Positions 7,980 through 16,023 of a stretch of DNA of 33,253 nucleotides are shown in pieces. Made by a program: the position numbers and the translations under genes. The stretch comes from JBHIET01 sp046760785 (GTDB taxonomy: Bacteria; Chloroflexota; Anaerolineae; B4-G1), in the NCBI GenBank assembly GCA_046760785.1, contig JBHIET010000035.1, positions 1 through 33,253 on the forward strand, written 5' to 3'. Positions within the stretch are counted from its first letter, which is position 1, and each line of letters begins with the position of its first letter. Under the pieces are notes generated by a model. The model ran no database searches and had not been told where the DNA came from. It was given only the letters and a program-made list of their open reading frames with translations.

Positions 7980-8810
7980 TCAGAACCCGTGCAGGCTCTC
8001 CAGCCGCACCACGCGCACCAGCCAGGGCACGCCGATGAAGGTGAAGAGCACTAACCCGAAGCCAGCCACGACCAACGCCGCCAGCCGCCGCCCGCGCCAG
8101 CGGCGCAGCGTCCGCACGTGCAAGACCAGAAGATACCATAGCCAGGTGATCAGCGCCCAGGTCTCCTTGGGGTCCCAACCCCAGTAGCGGCCCCAGGCGT
8201 TCTGCGCCCAGATGGCGCCGGTGAGGATGCCCAGCGTGAGCCAGGGAAAGCCCAGCGCCACGACCCGCTCCATCGTGTGTTCGATCTCCTCACCTTCCCC
8301 AACCTCCCCTATAAGGAGAGGAGCCACGCGCTTGCCCCCGGCCAGCGATTCCCGCCGCATCAGACGCATCACCCCCAGCCCGGCCGCCACCGCAAAGGCA
8401 GCGTACCCCACCATCACAGCCAGCACGTGCACCTGCAGCCAGACTGAGCGCAGCGCCGGGAGAAGCGGTGCGATGGCCCGTTCGGCGGCAGGACGGGTGA
8501 CGGCATAGGTCGCCACTAGGAGCGCCATCGCCAGTGCAAAAGCTCCCGCTCTACGCTCGTGCCAACTGGCCTCCAACAACAGGTAGATGGCGACGATGGT
8601 CCAGACAAAACAGAGGGCGAACTCGTATCGGTTGGTCAGCGGCCAATGGCCAGCCCCCAGCCCGCGCCGGACCAATCCCGCCATCAGCAGTACCCAACTG
8701 ATGACCGTCGTCCCCGTGGCCACGCGACCTGTCCAGCGCCCTCTACGGATCAGATGGACAATGTAAGCGCCCACCGCCAGCCATAAAGCGAGATAGGCCA
8801 GCGAGAACAT
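7980..8810 (-). CDS. ccsA: Cytochrome c biogenesis protein CcsA/ResC family
   Basis: This 276-residue integral membrane protein has about seven or eight hydrophobic segments. It carries the tryptophan-rich WWD signature of heme-handling proteins (about 201-224, core WGRYWGWDPKETWALITWLW). Flanking histidines His128 and His231 are candidates for heme ligands. CcsA exports and presents heme for attachment to CxxCH motifs of apocytochromes on the outer face of the membrane (System II), usually with CcsB/ResB. No ccsB is in this window. It is the first gene of a unit with the radical SAM and MEMO-AMMECR1 genes. That context suggests its heme client could be the CxxCH motif of the neighbouring protein. 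The start ATG 8810 has AGGAAG just upstream. Confidence 0.88.
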   Translation of the reverse strand: MFSLAYLALWLAVGAYIVHLIRRGRWTGRVATGTTVISWVLLMAGLVRRGLGAGHWPLTNRYEFALCFVWTIVAIYLLLEASWHERRAGAFALAMALLVATYAVTRPAAERAIAPLLPALRSVWLQVHVLAVMVGYAAFAVAAGLGVMRLMRRESLAGGKRVAPLLIGEVGEGEEIEHTMERVVALGFPWLTLGILTGAIWAQNAWGRYWGWDPKETWALITWLWYLLVLHVRTLRRWRGRRLAALVVAGFGLVLFTFIGVPWLVRVVRLESLHGF

Positions 8811-8878
8811 ATCTTCCTATCCAATCACTGTCGTTGTGGGGCCATAGGTATCCCCCGTGACCCGCTAGTGAATCGCCT
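8811..8878. other. Short spacer upstream of ccsA
   Basis: This carries the ribosome binding region of ccsA on the minus strand (AGGAAG close to ATG 8810). Nothing else is recognisable. Confidence 0.5.
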
Positions 8879-9045
8879 CTAACAGTTCTCAGCCATCACG
8901 CCGTATCCATCGGCATTGGGATGAACCGCGTCATGCATCAAAGACTCCCAAGCACGGCCTGTGCTCGGATCGTAGAAATCGTCCTAATTGGCGGTGGTCA
9001 ACGGCTTGCTCTTCGTCTCAGAAGAGATCACCCTGACCCAATTCA
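8879..9045 (-). pseudogene. C-terminal scrap of an SGNH/GDSL hydrolase
   Basis: On the minus strand the translation ends DAVHPNADGYGVMAENC followed by TAG at 8879-8881. The pattern D-x-V-H-P-N-x-x-G-Y is the block V signature of SGNH (GDSL) esterases, carrying the catalytic Asp and His. Upstream in the same frame is FYDPSTGRAWESLM, then an in-frame TAG just before it (about 8986), then SETKSKPLTTAN. The catalytic serine block and the rest of the gene are missing. This is a relic of about 55 codons with at least one stop. Confidence 0.7.
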
Positions 9046-9074
9046 TTGTATCACAATTTCACACCGATTGCCAA
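9045..9074 (-). promoter_or_regulatory. Possible promoter facing ccsA
   Basis: On the minus strand, TTGGCA (9069-9074) and TACAAT (9045-9050) are separated by 18 bases. Each matches the sigma-70 boxes at 5 of 6 positions. Transcription would cross the SGNH relic and enter ccsA about 230 nt later. This is inferred from sequence only. Confidence 0.4.
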
Positions 9075-9270
9075 TCCGGCGCTGAATGAGGGGGCATTTC
9101 AGTCCTGGGGCAAACAGACCCTCCCGCAGCTTGCCAACGTCGTTTTCGCTCCATACAGCGCGCGCTCCAGGCGGGCACTCGCTGCGCCATCAGAACCTGT
9201 GGGAGGGTTCGCCCCCGAAATTGAAATGCACTCCTGAATCGTCGCTCCCTGTCAGCGGTCCGGCTGGCAC

Positions 9271-9299
9271 TGGACAAACTGGCTCGTTAGTGGCATAAT
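9271..9299 (+). promoter_or_regulatory. Putative promoter of the CDP-sugar operon
   Basis: TGGACA (9271-9276) and CATAAT (9294-9299) are 17 bases apart, each 5 of 6 to the sigma-70 consensus. The expected transcription start (about 9306) is only a few bases before the GTG start at 9310. The first gene would therefore be translated from a leaderless or nearly leaderless mRNA. From about 9080 to 9270 no gene or clear structure is seen. Confidence 0.55.
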
Positions 9300-9309
9300 T
9301 GACCCTACT

Positions 9310-10158
9310 GTGGCCAAGGCATTCTCTCCATTAGAGCCATCAGACGCTTCGCGACTTGAGGCTGCTCAACCCGAAACCCCTTCCCTCCCCGTCGTCATCC
9401 TCTGCGGGGGGCAGGGTACCCGTATGCAGAGCGCTACGCCTACTAAGAAAGAGCTGATCGAGATTGGCGGTCGCCCTATTCTCTGGCACGTGATGAAAAT
9501 CTACGCCACATACGGACACACTCGTTTCATTCTCGCACTGGGCTATCAGGCCGAAGCACTCAAGCGGTATTTCCTCCAATACGAACCTATGAGTTGCGAC
9601 TTCACCGTCCGTCTGAATCGGTCGGGTGCTATTTCCTACCACCAGTCCAACTCAGAGGAGAACTGGGTGGTCACGCTGGCGGACACAGGGCTTGATACGG
9701 AGAAGGGCTCGCGCGTTTATCGCGTCGCACAGTACATTGAAACCGATACTTTCTTCGTCACCTACGGCGAAGCTGTGGGCGACGTGGACCTGAACGCGCT
9801 GTTGGCCTTCCACCGACAGCACGGCCGCTTGGCGACCGTGACCGGCGTGCGCCCACAGTCGCATCTTGGCATCTTTCAGTTAAACGAGGCGGAGCAAGTG
9901 ACCGGATTCGTTGAAAAGCCGCAACTGGAGCACTGGATCAACGCTGGCTTCATGGTCTTCGAGCGCGGGGTGCTGGACTATCTGTCCGACGGCGACGATG
10001 TCCACCTGGAGAGAGAGGCTCTGCCCCATCTGATCGCTGATGGGCAACTGATGATGTACCGCCACACCGGCTTCTGGCGCTCCATGAAAACCTTCAAGGA
10101 TGCGCTGGAACTGGACGCCGTCTGGCGCCAAAGCGCGCCGTGGAAAGTTTGGAAGTGA
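9310..10158 (+). CDS. rfbF: Glucose-1-phosphate cytidylyltransferase-like
   Basis: This 282-residue nucleotidyltransferase would make CDP-glucose from CTP and glucose-1-phosphate. The signature loop is VVILCGGQGTRM (about 28-39), followed by TPTKKELIEIGGRPILWHVM, which closely follows the RfbF family, and GYQAEALKRYF. Later NAGFMVFERGVLDYL and the C-terminal HTGFWRSMKTFKDALELD are also typical of this branch. No in-frame start other than GTG 9310 precedes the nucleotide loop, so the protein has an extension of about 27 residues. The next gene is an RfbG-like dehydratase, which supports cytidylyl rather than thymidylyl specificity. Confidence 0.85.
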   Translation: MAKAFSPLEPSDASRLEAAQPETPSLPVVILCGGQGTRMQSATPTKKELIEIGGRPILWHVMKIYATYGHTRFILALGYQAEALKRYFLQYEPMSCDFTVRLNRSGAISYHQSNSEENWVVTLADTGLDTEKGSRVYRVAQYIETDTFFVTYGEAVGDVDLNALLAFHRQHGRLATVTGVRPQSHLGIFQLNEAEQVTGFVEKPQLEHWINAGFMVFERGVLDYLSDGDDVHLEREALPHLIADGQLMMYRHTGFWRSMKTFKDALELDAVWRQSAPWKVWK

Positions 10159-10166
10159 GACGCTCC

Positions 10167-11144
10167 ATGTCAAGTTCCTTCTGGTTCGACCGCTCCGTTC
10201 TCGTCACCGGTTGCGCCGGTTTTCTTGGTTCCTGGTTGACCATCGCTCTGGTCGAGGCGGGAGCTGCCCTCGTCGGCCTGATCCGCGATGAGGTGCCCTT
10301 CTCCCACCTGCGCATGTCCGGCTACCGGGACCGCATCGCCGTCGTGCGCGGTGACGTGACCGACTACGAACTGATCGAACGCGCGCTCAACGAGTACGAG
10401 GTTGACACTGTCTTCCACCTGGCCGCCCAGACCATCGTCCCCATTGCCAACCGAGCCCCCCTTTCCACCTTCGAGACTAATATCAAGGGCACCTGGACGG
10501 TGCTGGAGGCGGTCCGGCGTTCGCCCAAGGTCACCCACGTAGTGGTCGCCTCCTCCGACAAGGCTTATGGCGTGCACAAGAAACTGCCCTACACCGAGGA
10601 TGCTCCCTTGCTGGGCTGCTATCCCTACGACGTGTCCAAAGCCTGCGCCGACCTCATTGCCCGCGCGTACGTCGCCACCTACGACCTGCCCGTCGCCGTC
10701 ACCCGCTGCGCCAACCTCTACGGAGGCGGCGACCTGAACTGGAACCGCATCGTTCCGGGCACGATGCGCAGCGTCATCCGAGGCGAGCGCCCCATCGTCC
10801 GCTCCGACGGCACCCCCTTGCACGACTACCTTTACGTCCAGGACGCCGTCTACGCCTATCTGACGCTGGCCGAGCATGTGGACGATCCTGGGGTGAGGGG
10901 CGCAGCGTTCAACTTCGGGATGGACGATCCCAGATCTGTGCTCGAAATGGTGCAGGCCATCATCGCCATCTCAGACTACCCGAAGTTGGAGCCGGTGGTG
11001 CTGGCCGACGCACCCAACGAGATTCAGGCTCAGTACCTCGATACCAGCAAGGCCAGGCGCGTGCTGGACTGGACTCCCCGCTATTCACTTGAGGAGGGAC
11101 TGCGGGAGACGCTGGAGTGGTATCGGGAGTTCCTGAGCGGATAG
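10167..11144 (+). CDS. rfbG: CDP-glucose 4,6-dehydratase-like SDR
   Basis: The chosen ATG is at 10167, 8 nt after the rfbF stop; an in-frame GTG at 10140 would overlap rfbF. The product is about 325 residues. The Rossmann motif is TGCAGFLGSWL and the active site is SSDKAYG with YPYDVSKA (Tyr-x-x-x-Lys). The segment RCANLYGGGDLNWNRIVPGT followed by DYLYVQDAVYAYL is characteristic of CDP-glucose 4,6-dehydratases. The enzyme would form CDP-4-keto-6-deoxyglucose using bound NAD. It follows the cytidylyltransferase and precedes another SDR and RfbH, in biosynthetic order. A GDP-mannose dehydratase-like activity is possible but less likely. Confidence 0.85.
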   Translation: MSSSFWFDRSVLVTGCAGFLGSWLTIALVEAGAALVGLIRDEVPFSHLRMSGYRDRIAVVRGDVTDYELIERALNEYEVDTVFHLAAQTIVPIANRAPLSTFETNIKGTWTVLEAVRRSPKVTHVVVASSDKAYGVHKKLPYTEDAPLLGCYPYDVSKACADLIARAYVATYDLPVAVTRCANLYGGGDLNWNRIVPGTMRSVIRGERPIVRSDGTPLHDYLYVQDAVYAYLTLAEHVDDPGVRGAAFNFGMDDPRSVLEMVQAIIAISDYPKLEPVVLADAPNEIQAQYLDTSKARRVLDWTPRYSLEEGLRETLEWYREFLSG

Positions 11145-12064
11145 ATTGGGCGGAGAAGCGCGTCCTCGTCACCGGAGCTACCGGCTTTATTGGGCAGCAT
11201 CTGGTGCAGCGGCTGGTGGAAGCCGGAGCGCGGGTTTACGCGGGAGGAGCTCCCGACGAAGAGCCTGAGCGCATCGCCAGGCTGCCCGTGCAGGCTCAAC
11301 GGTTGGCCTTTGACTTGCGCGATGCAGGAGCGGTGCAGGTCGCCGTAGCCAAGATTACGCCGTGGGTTGTCTTCCACCTAGCCGCCGTAGGCGTGACCGG
11401 CCCGAGCGTGGATCCGCTGGCTGCCCTGGCGGTGAACACCGGCGGCACGGTGCACCTGCTGGAGGCCCTGAGAGAGCGGGAGGTCGGGCGAATCGTGCTG
11501 GTGGGGACCTGCTACGAGTACGGCGCACGGGAAGCGATGGAGGGATTGGACCCTTTCAACGCCTACGCTGCCTCAAAGGTAGCCGCATGGGCCTTCGGGC
11601 GGATGTACTGGCGGGCGCACGGCCTACCCGTTATCACCACGCGGCCCTTCCAGATCTACGGGCCGGGACAACCAGACCACGCGCTGGTGCCCGCTGCCAT
11701 CTGCGCGGCTCTGGCAGGGGAGGACTTCCCGATGACGCTGGGTGAGCAGGAGCGGGATTTCGTCTATGTGGACGATGTGGTGGAGGGGCTCCTGGGCGCT
11801 GCAGAAGCGCAGGGAATCGAAGGGTACAGCCTGGATCTGGGGACGGGGCGGGTCCACACCATCCGCCAGGTAGTAGAGCGCATCTGGGCGATGACGGAAG
11901 CGCGGGGACGGATACTGCCCGGCGCCCTGCCCTACCGTCCCGGCGAGGTGATGCACCTGGCTGCCGACGCTGGCCGCACGGCCCGGCTGATCGGCTGGCG
12001 GGCGCGGGTGGGGCTGGAGGAAGGATTGAGACGCACGATTGAGATGAAAGTAACGGGTGTATGA
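11117..12064 (+). CDS. NAD-dependent epimerase/dehydratase (CDP-hexose SDR)
   Basis: This 315-residue extended SDR has the nucleotide-binding motif TGATGFIGQHLV and the YAASK active-site tyrosine and lysine. The serine of the triad falls at the VGTCYEYG segment, where Thr/Cys is seen. It starts at GTG 11117 inside the end of the preceding gene (28-nt overlap), which suggests translational coupling. In CDP-3,6-dideoxyhexose pathways an SDR of this kind (RfbJ abequose or RfbS paratose synthase) performs the final 4-keto reduction. Its place in the cluster fits that role, but an epimerase or a 4-ketoreductase cannot be told apart from sequence alone. Confidence 0.8.
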   Translation: MVSGVPERIDWAEKRVLVTGATGFIGQHLVQRLVEAGARVYAGGAPDEEPERIARLPVQAQRLAFDLRDAGAVQVAVAKITPWVVFHLAAVGVTGPSVDPLAALAVNTGGTVHLLEALREREVGRIVLVGTCYEYGAREAMEGLDPFNAYAASKVAAWAFGRMYWRAHGLPVITTRPFQIYGPGQPDHALVPAAICAALAGEDFPMTLGEQERDFVYVDDVVEGLLGAAEAQGIEGYSLDLGTGRVHTIRQVVERIWAMTEARGRILPGALPYRPGEVMHLAADAGRTARLIGWRARVGLEEGLRRTIEMKVTGV

Positions 12065-12098
12065 AGGGTGGTCGGAATCATATCTACTGGAGGTTTCC

Positions 12099-13421
12099 GT
12101 GACCGATTCTGAGGCCAATGCCCTCCGTTGCCAGATCCTTGATTTGGTGGCTCGCTACGTGCAGCAGGCTCACGCACCAGCCTCTTTCGTGCCAGGGAGG
12201 AGCCGGGTCAACTACGCCGGCCGCGTCTACGACGAGCGGGAACTGATCGCTGCCGTGGAGGCGGTACTGGACTTCTGGCTCACCGCCGGCCCGCGGGCGG
12301 AGGCCTTCGAGGACACGCTGGCCCGCTTCCTGGGCCTGCGCCACGCCCTGGCGGTCAACTCCGGCTCTTCGGCCAACCTGGTCGCCGTGACCACTCTCCG
12401 CTCCCGCCGCCTGGAACGACCGCTGGAGCCCGGAGACGAGGTCATCACCTCGGCGGTGGGCTTCCCCACCACCGTCGCCCCCATTGTCCAGAACAGGCTG
12501 GTGCCGGTGTTCGTGGACTGCCAACTGGGCACCTACAACCTGGACCCGGAACAACTGGAGCCAGCCCTTTCGGAGCGAACCCGCGCCCTCTTTTTCGCTC
12601 ACACGCTGGGCAACCCGGTGGAGATGGGGCCGGTGATGGAGTTCGCCCGCGCCCACGGTCTATACGTCATCGAGGACGTATGCGACGCGCTGGGGACCAG
12701 CTACGATGGCCAGTTGGTCGGCACCTTTGGGGATCTAGCGACCCTGAGCTTCTACCCCGCCCACCACATCACCACCGGCGAGGGTGGCGCGGTGGTCACG
12801 GACGATCCACACCTGGCCCGCATCGCCCAGAGTGTACGGGACTGGGGCCGCGATTGTCGGTGCCGTCACGACAGCCCTCCCAACGGCGCATGCGGCCACC
12901 GGTTTGAGTGGAAGATTCCCGGCCTGGAGGAGCCTTACGACCACCGCTATCTGTTCGTGGAGATCGGCTACAACCTCAAGATGACCGATGTGCAGGCCGC
13001 CATCGGGTTGGCTCAACTGAACAAACTGCCAGACTTCATCGCTGCCCGTAAGCGCAACTTCGTCCACTTTTACGAAGGGCTGAAGCCCTACGAAGAATCC
13101 CTGATCCTGCCGGTGTGGAACGAGCGGGCCGACCCTTCCTGGTTCGTCTTCCCTATCACTGTCCGCCCCAGCGCACCCTTCACCCGGCGCGACCTGACCA
13201 CTTTCCTGGAGGAAAGAAACATCGAGACGCGGCTGCTCTTCGCGGGCAACGTCGTTCGGCAGCCCGGTTACCGCCATATCGAACACCGCACCGTGGGCGA
13301 TTTGCCGAACTCGGACCTTGTTCTCCGCTCTACTTTCTTCGTCGGCGTCTATCCGGGCCTGGACGACGCCCGCATCGCCTATATGCTCGACGCTTTCGCC
13401 GACTTTTTTGCCGCTGGATGA
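12099..13421 (+). CDS. rfbH: CDP-4-keto-6-deoxyglucose-3-dehydrase (E1)
   Basis: This 440-residue enzyme of the aminotransferase fold uses PMP and a [2Fe-2S] cluster to remove the C3 hydroxyl of CDP-4-keto-6-deoxyglucose. Two hallmarks are visible. The usual PLP lysine is replaced by histidine in SFYPAHHITTGEGG (His-His codons at 12762-12767). A cysteine set DWGRDCRCRH...GACGHRF (codons about 12855-12893) matches the iron-sulfur ligands of this family. The start is GTG 12099, with TGGAGG at 12088-12093; an earlier in-frame GTG at 12057 overlaps the previous gene and lacks a good site. The reductase partner E3 (RfbI/AscD type) is not in the window. Confidence 0.92.
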   Translation: MTDSEANALRCQILDLVARYVQQAHAPASFVPGRSRVNYAGRVYDERELIAAVEAVLDFWLTAGPRAEAFEDTLARFLGLRHALAVNSGSSANLVAVTTLRSRRLERPLEPGDEVITSAVGFPTTVAPIVQNRLVPVFVDCQLGTYNLDPEQLEPALSERTRALFFAHTLGNPVEMGPVMEFARAHGLYVIEDVCDALGTSYDGQLVGTFGDLATLSFYPAHHITTGEGGAVVTDDPHLARIAQSVRDWGRDCRCRHDSPPNGACGHRFEWKIPGLEEPYDHRYLFVEIGYNLKMTDVQAAIGLAQLNKLPDFIAARKRNFVHFYEGLKPYEESLILPVWNERADPSWFVFPITVRPSAPFTRRDLTTFLEERNIETRLLFAGNVVRQPGYRHIEHRTVGDLPNSDLVLRSTFFVGVYPGLDDARIAYMLDAFADFFAAG

Positions 13422-15307
13422 AGTGCACTATGATGGCTGATCCCTTCTTACATCAATTACTTTCTCTCCCCACAGTTCTTTATGCCCGTATGTCCCTCGA
13501 TAGAAGGTGGGTGGCTTTCGAATGGTATCGCATCCACGAGAACCTGGACATCTTTGTGGTCCCTACCGATGGCTCGGCTCCCCCTGTAGTGCTCACCCAC
13601 ACCCCCGAGGCCACCAGGCTGGTCAGTTGGACATTTGACTCACAGGCCGTGATCGTGGCCGAAGACCACGACGGTGACGAGCGTAACCGCCTCTTTCGCG
13701 TACCCCTCGACCACCCCGGCGAGATGCAGCCCCTAACAGAAGACCGCCCACCCTACTTCATCTGGGGGGGAGACCTGCACCCGGACGGGCGCACGCTCTT
13801 CTATGGCGCTAACTACGACTTCGCGACTGACCAGGCAATTGAGCCGACCTGGATTTACCGCCACGATCTGAAGAGCGGGGAACGAGCACCTATCGCCCGT
13901 CCTCGCTGTCCTGCCTGGAGCGTTCCCAGCCTCAATCGCCCCGGAACACACTTGCTCTACGCCCGCAAAGATCGTCACCCGGCTGGACGCCAGTTTCACC
14001 TGGTGGACGTGGAGGGGCAGGAAGATCGTGAAATCCTCAACTTCGGCGACGAGGTCAAGGTTTTCGCCCGTTGGTTTCCCGACAGCGAGCACATCCTCGT
14101 CCTTTCCGAATCCCGCGATGGTCGCCCCCAGGAGCATCACAGCCTGGGTATCTACCATTGGCCCAGCGGCGAGATGCGCTGGCTGCTTGACGACCCTTCC
14201 CGAAACATCGAGGCCGCGTGGGTCTCCCCCGATGGCGTTATCGTAGTGGATGAGCTTCGCGAGGCGCGCCATCTACCCACTTTCCTCGATCCTGTCACCG
14301 GCACAGAGACGCGCTTTCCACAGCTGGTCGGCAACATGCCGCCCCTCGGCCGCGCCGCCGACGGAGCCTGGGTCGCCACCTACTATTCGGCAACTTCGCC
14401 TGTCGAATTGGTGCGCTTCGCGCCACATGCCAGCTCGCTCGACGGCTTGGTATCCCTGACCCGCGTCTGGGAACACACAGACCTCGACCCCGGTCGCCTC
14501 ACGCCGGCCGAGGACTTTCGCTGGCGCTCCGTGGATGGTCTGGAAATCCAGGGATGGCTCTACCGGGCGCTACCCAACCCTCGCCGGGTGATTATCTACG
14601 TCCACGGCGGCCCAACCAGCCATTCCGAGGACCGCCTCAACCCACAGATTCAGTACTTTGTCTCCCGAGGCTTCAACGTCCTGGACGTGAACTACCGGGG
14701 GAGCACCGGCTTTGGGCTGAAGTTCCGTGAGTTGATCAAGGAGGACGGTTGGGGCGGGCGTGAGCAGGCGGATATCGCTGCCGGGGCCGAGGCACTGATT
14801 CGGGCTGGCCTGGCCGACCCAGGCCAGGTAGGTGTCACTGGCACTTCGTATGGGGGATACAGTGCGTGGTTCCTGATCACCCATTATCCTCAGGAGGTCA
14901 TCGCCGCCGCCGCCCCTGTCTGCGGCATGACCGACCTGGTGGTGGATTACAACACCACCCGTCCCGATTTGCGCCCCTATAGCGAGGAGATGATGGGCGG
15001 CAGTCCACAGCAGGTACCTGAACGATATTATGAGCGCTCGCCGATCAACTTTGTTCGAAATATTCAGGGCCAACTGCTGATCGTCCAGGGAGCGCAGGAC
15101 CCCAACGTGACGCCAGAGAATGTGCATCAGGTGGTCGAACGGCTGGATGCACACCGCATCCCCTACGAGTTGCTAGTTTTTGACGACGAGGGGCACGGCA
15201 TCAGAAGGCCAGTCAACCAGGAGAAACTGTACGCACACCTGACGGCGTTCTTTGAGAAAACGTTGAGTACGTCCGCCGGGGAAAAATACCCCGATCAAGA
15301 CGAATGA
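13418..15307 (+). CDS. S9 family (prolyl oligopeptidase/acylaminoacyl-type) serine peptidase
   Basis: The 629-residue protein starts at ATG 13418, which overlaps the rfbH stop in ATGA. ATGs at 13430 and 13433 are alternatives. The N-terminal two thirds is a beta-propeller of WD-like blades (for example WVAFEWYRIHENLDIFVV). The C-terminal part is an alpha/beta hydrolase: oxyanion segment HGGPTSH, nucleophile GTSYGGY with Ser477, Asp561 in GAQDPNV and His593 in DEGHGI. No signal peptide is seen, so a cytoplasmic oligopeptidase is likely. Its position in a sugar-nucleotide and glycosyltransferase operon is unexpected. Its substrate could be an acyl- or amino-acyl-ester rather than a peptide, but that is speculation. 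Confidence 0.88.
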   Translation: MKCTMMADPFLHQLLSLPTVLYARMSLDRRWVAFEWYRIHENLDIFVVPTDGSAPPVVLTHTPEATRLVSWTFDSQAVIVAEDHDGDERNRLFRVPLDHPGEMQPLTEDRPPYFIWGGDLHPDGRTLFYGANYDFATDQAIEPTWIYRHDLKSGERAPIARPRCPAWSVPSLNRPGTHLLYARKDRHPAGRQFHLVDVEGQEDREILNFGDEVKVFARWFPDSEHILVLSESRDGRPQEHHSLGIYHWPSGEMRWLLDDPSRNIEAAWVSPDGVIVVDELREARHLPTFLDPVTGTETRFPQLVGNMPPLGRAADGAWVATYYSATSPVELVRFAPHASSLDGLVSLTRVWEHTDLDPGRLTPAEDFRWRSVDGLEIQGWLYRALPNPRRVIIYVHGGPTSHSEDRLNPQIQYFVSRGFNVLDVNYRGSTGFGLKFRELIKEDGWGGREQADIAAGAEALIRAGLADPGQVGVTGTSYGGYSAWFLITHYPQEVIAAAAPVCGMTDLVVDYNTTRPDLRPYSEEMMGGSPQQVPERYYERSPINFVRNIQGQLLIVQGAQDPNVTPENVHQVVERLDAHRIPYELLVFDDEGHGIRRPVNQEKLYAHLTAFFEKTLSTSAGEKYPDQDE

Positions 15308-16023
15308 AACTTTCTATCATCGTTTGCGTCTACAATGAACGAGACACCGTCCTGACCGTCCTGGATCGCGTCCAGGGGGTGGACCTGGGACCCGGGTGGG
15401 AGAGGGAGATCATCGTCGTGGACAACTTCTCCACCGACGGCACGCGCGAGCTGCTCCAATCGGTGGACCTGCCGGACGTGCGCGTCATCTTTCACCCACG
15501 CAATCTGGGAAAGGGCACCTCGGTGTGTACCGGCATCGCTCACTGCACGGGAGACTACGCTATCATCCAGGACGCCGACCTGGAGTACGACCCGGCTGAT
15601 TATTCTACCTTCCTCGACCGAGTTGCCAACGAGCACCCCGCCGCGGTCTACGGCTCCCGCACTCTGGGTGGGCGGGCGATCTACAAGTACGTGGCCAACT
15701 ATCTTGGGGTGCGCTTCCTTACCTGGCTGACCAACCTCCTCTATGGTGGCCGCTTGACAGATGTAGCGACTGGCGCTAAGATGGTGCGGGTGGAGCTGTT
15801 CAAATCACTCCATCTCACCGGCTCGGGCTTCGACCTGGACTTCGAGTTGACCGCCAAGATCCTCAGGGCAGGGCACGAGATCGTCGAAGTGCCTATCACC
15901 TACCGCCCGCGCACCATCGCCGAAGGGAAGAAAATCCGCCCATGGGATGGGCTGCGAGCGATAAAAGTCATCATCCGTGACCGGCTCCTTCCGCTGAGCC
16001 AGGTCGTCCGGGAGGAGAAATGA
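15304..16023 (+). CDS. Family 2 glycosyltransferase
   Basis: This 239-residue GT-A fold protein begins LSIIVCVYNERDTV, then VVDNFSTDGT and the metal-binding QDADLEYDP. It continues through GSRTLGG and the GSGFDLDFELTAKI segment typical of dolichyl- or undecaprenyl-phosphate sugar transferases. It would transfer a sugar from a nucleotide donor, possibly to a lipid carrier at the membrane. No strong membrane anchor is visible at the C-terminus. It starts within the S9 gene's stop (ATGA) and ends in the ATGA start of adenosine kinase, so it is coupled on both sides. Confidence 0.88.
   Translation: MKLSIIVCVYNERDTVLTVLDRVQGVDLGPGWEREIIVVDNFSTDGTRELLQSVDLPDVRVIFHPRNLGKGTSVCTGIAHCTGDYAIIQDADLEYDPADYSTFLDRVANEHPAAVYGSRTLGGRAIYKYVANYLGVRFLTWLTNLLYGGRLTDVATGAKMVRVELFKSLHLTGSGFDLDFELTAKILRAGHEIVEVPITYRPRTIAEGKKIRPWDGLRAIKVIIRDRLLPLSQVVREEK

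Noticed and set aside
13115..13417. Upstream extension of the S9 peptidase frame
   Set aside because: The 101 extra codons lie wholly inside rfbH in another frame and show only basic low-complexity sequence; the ATGA overlap start at 13418 fits the family N-terminus.
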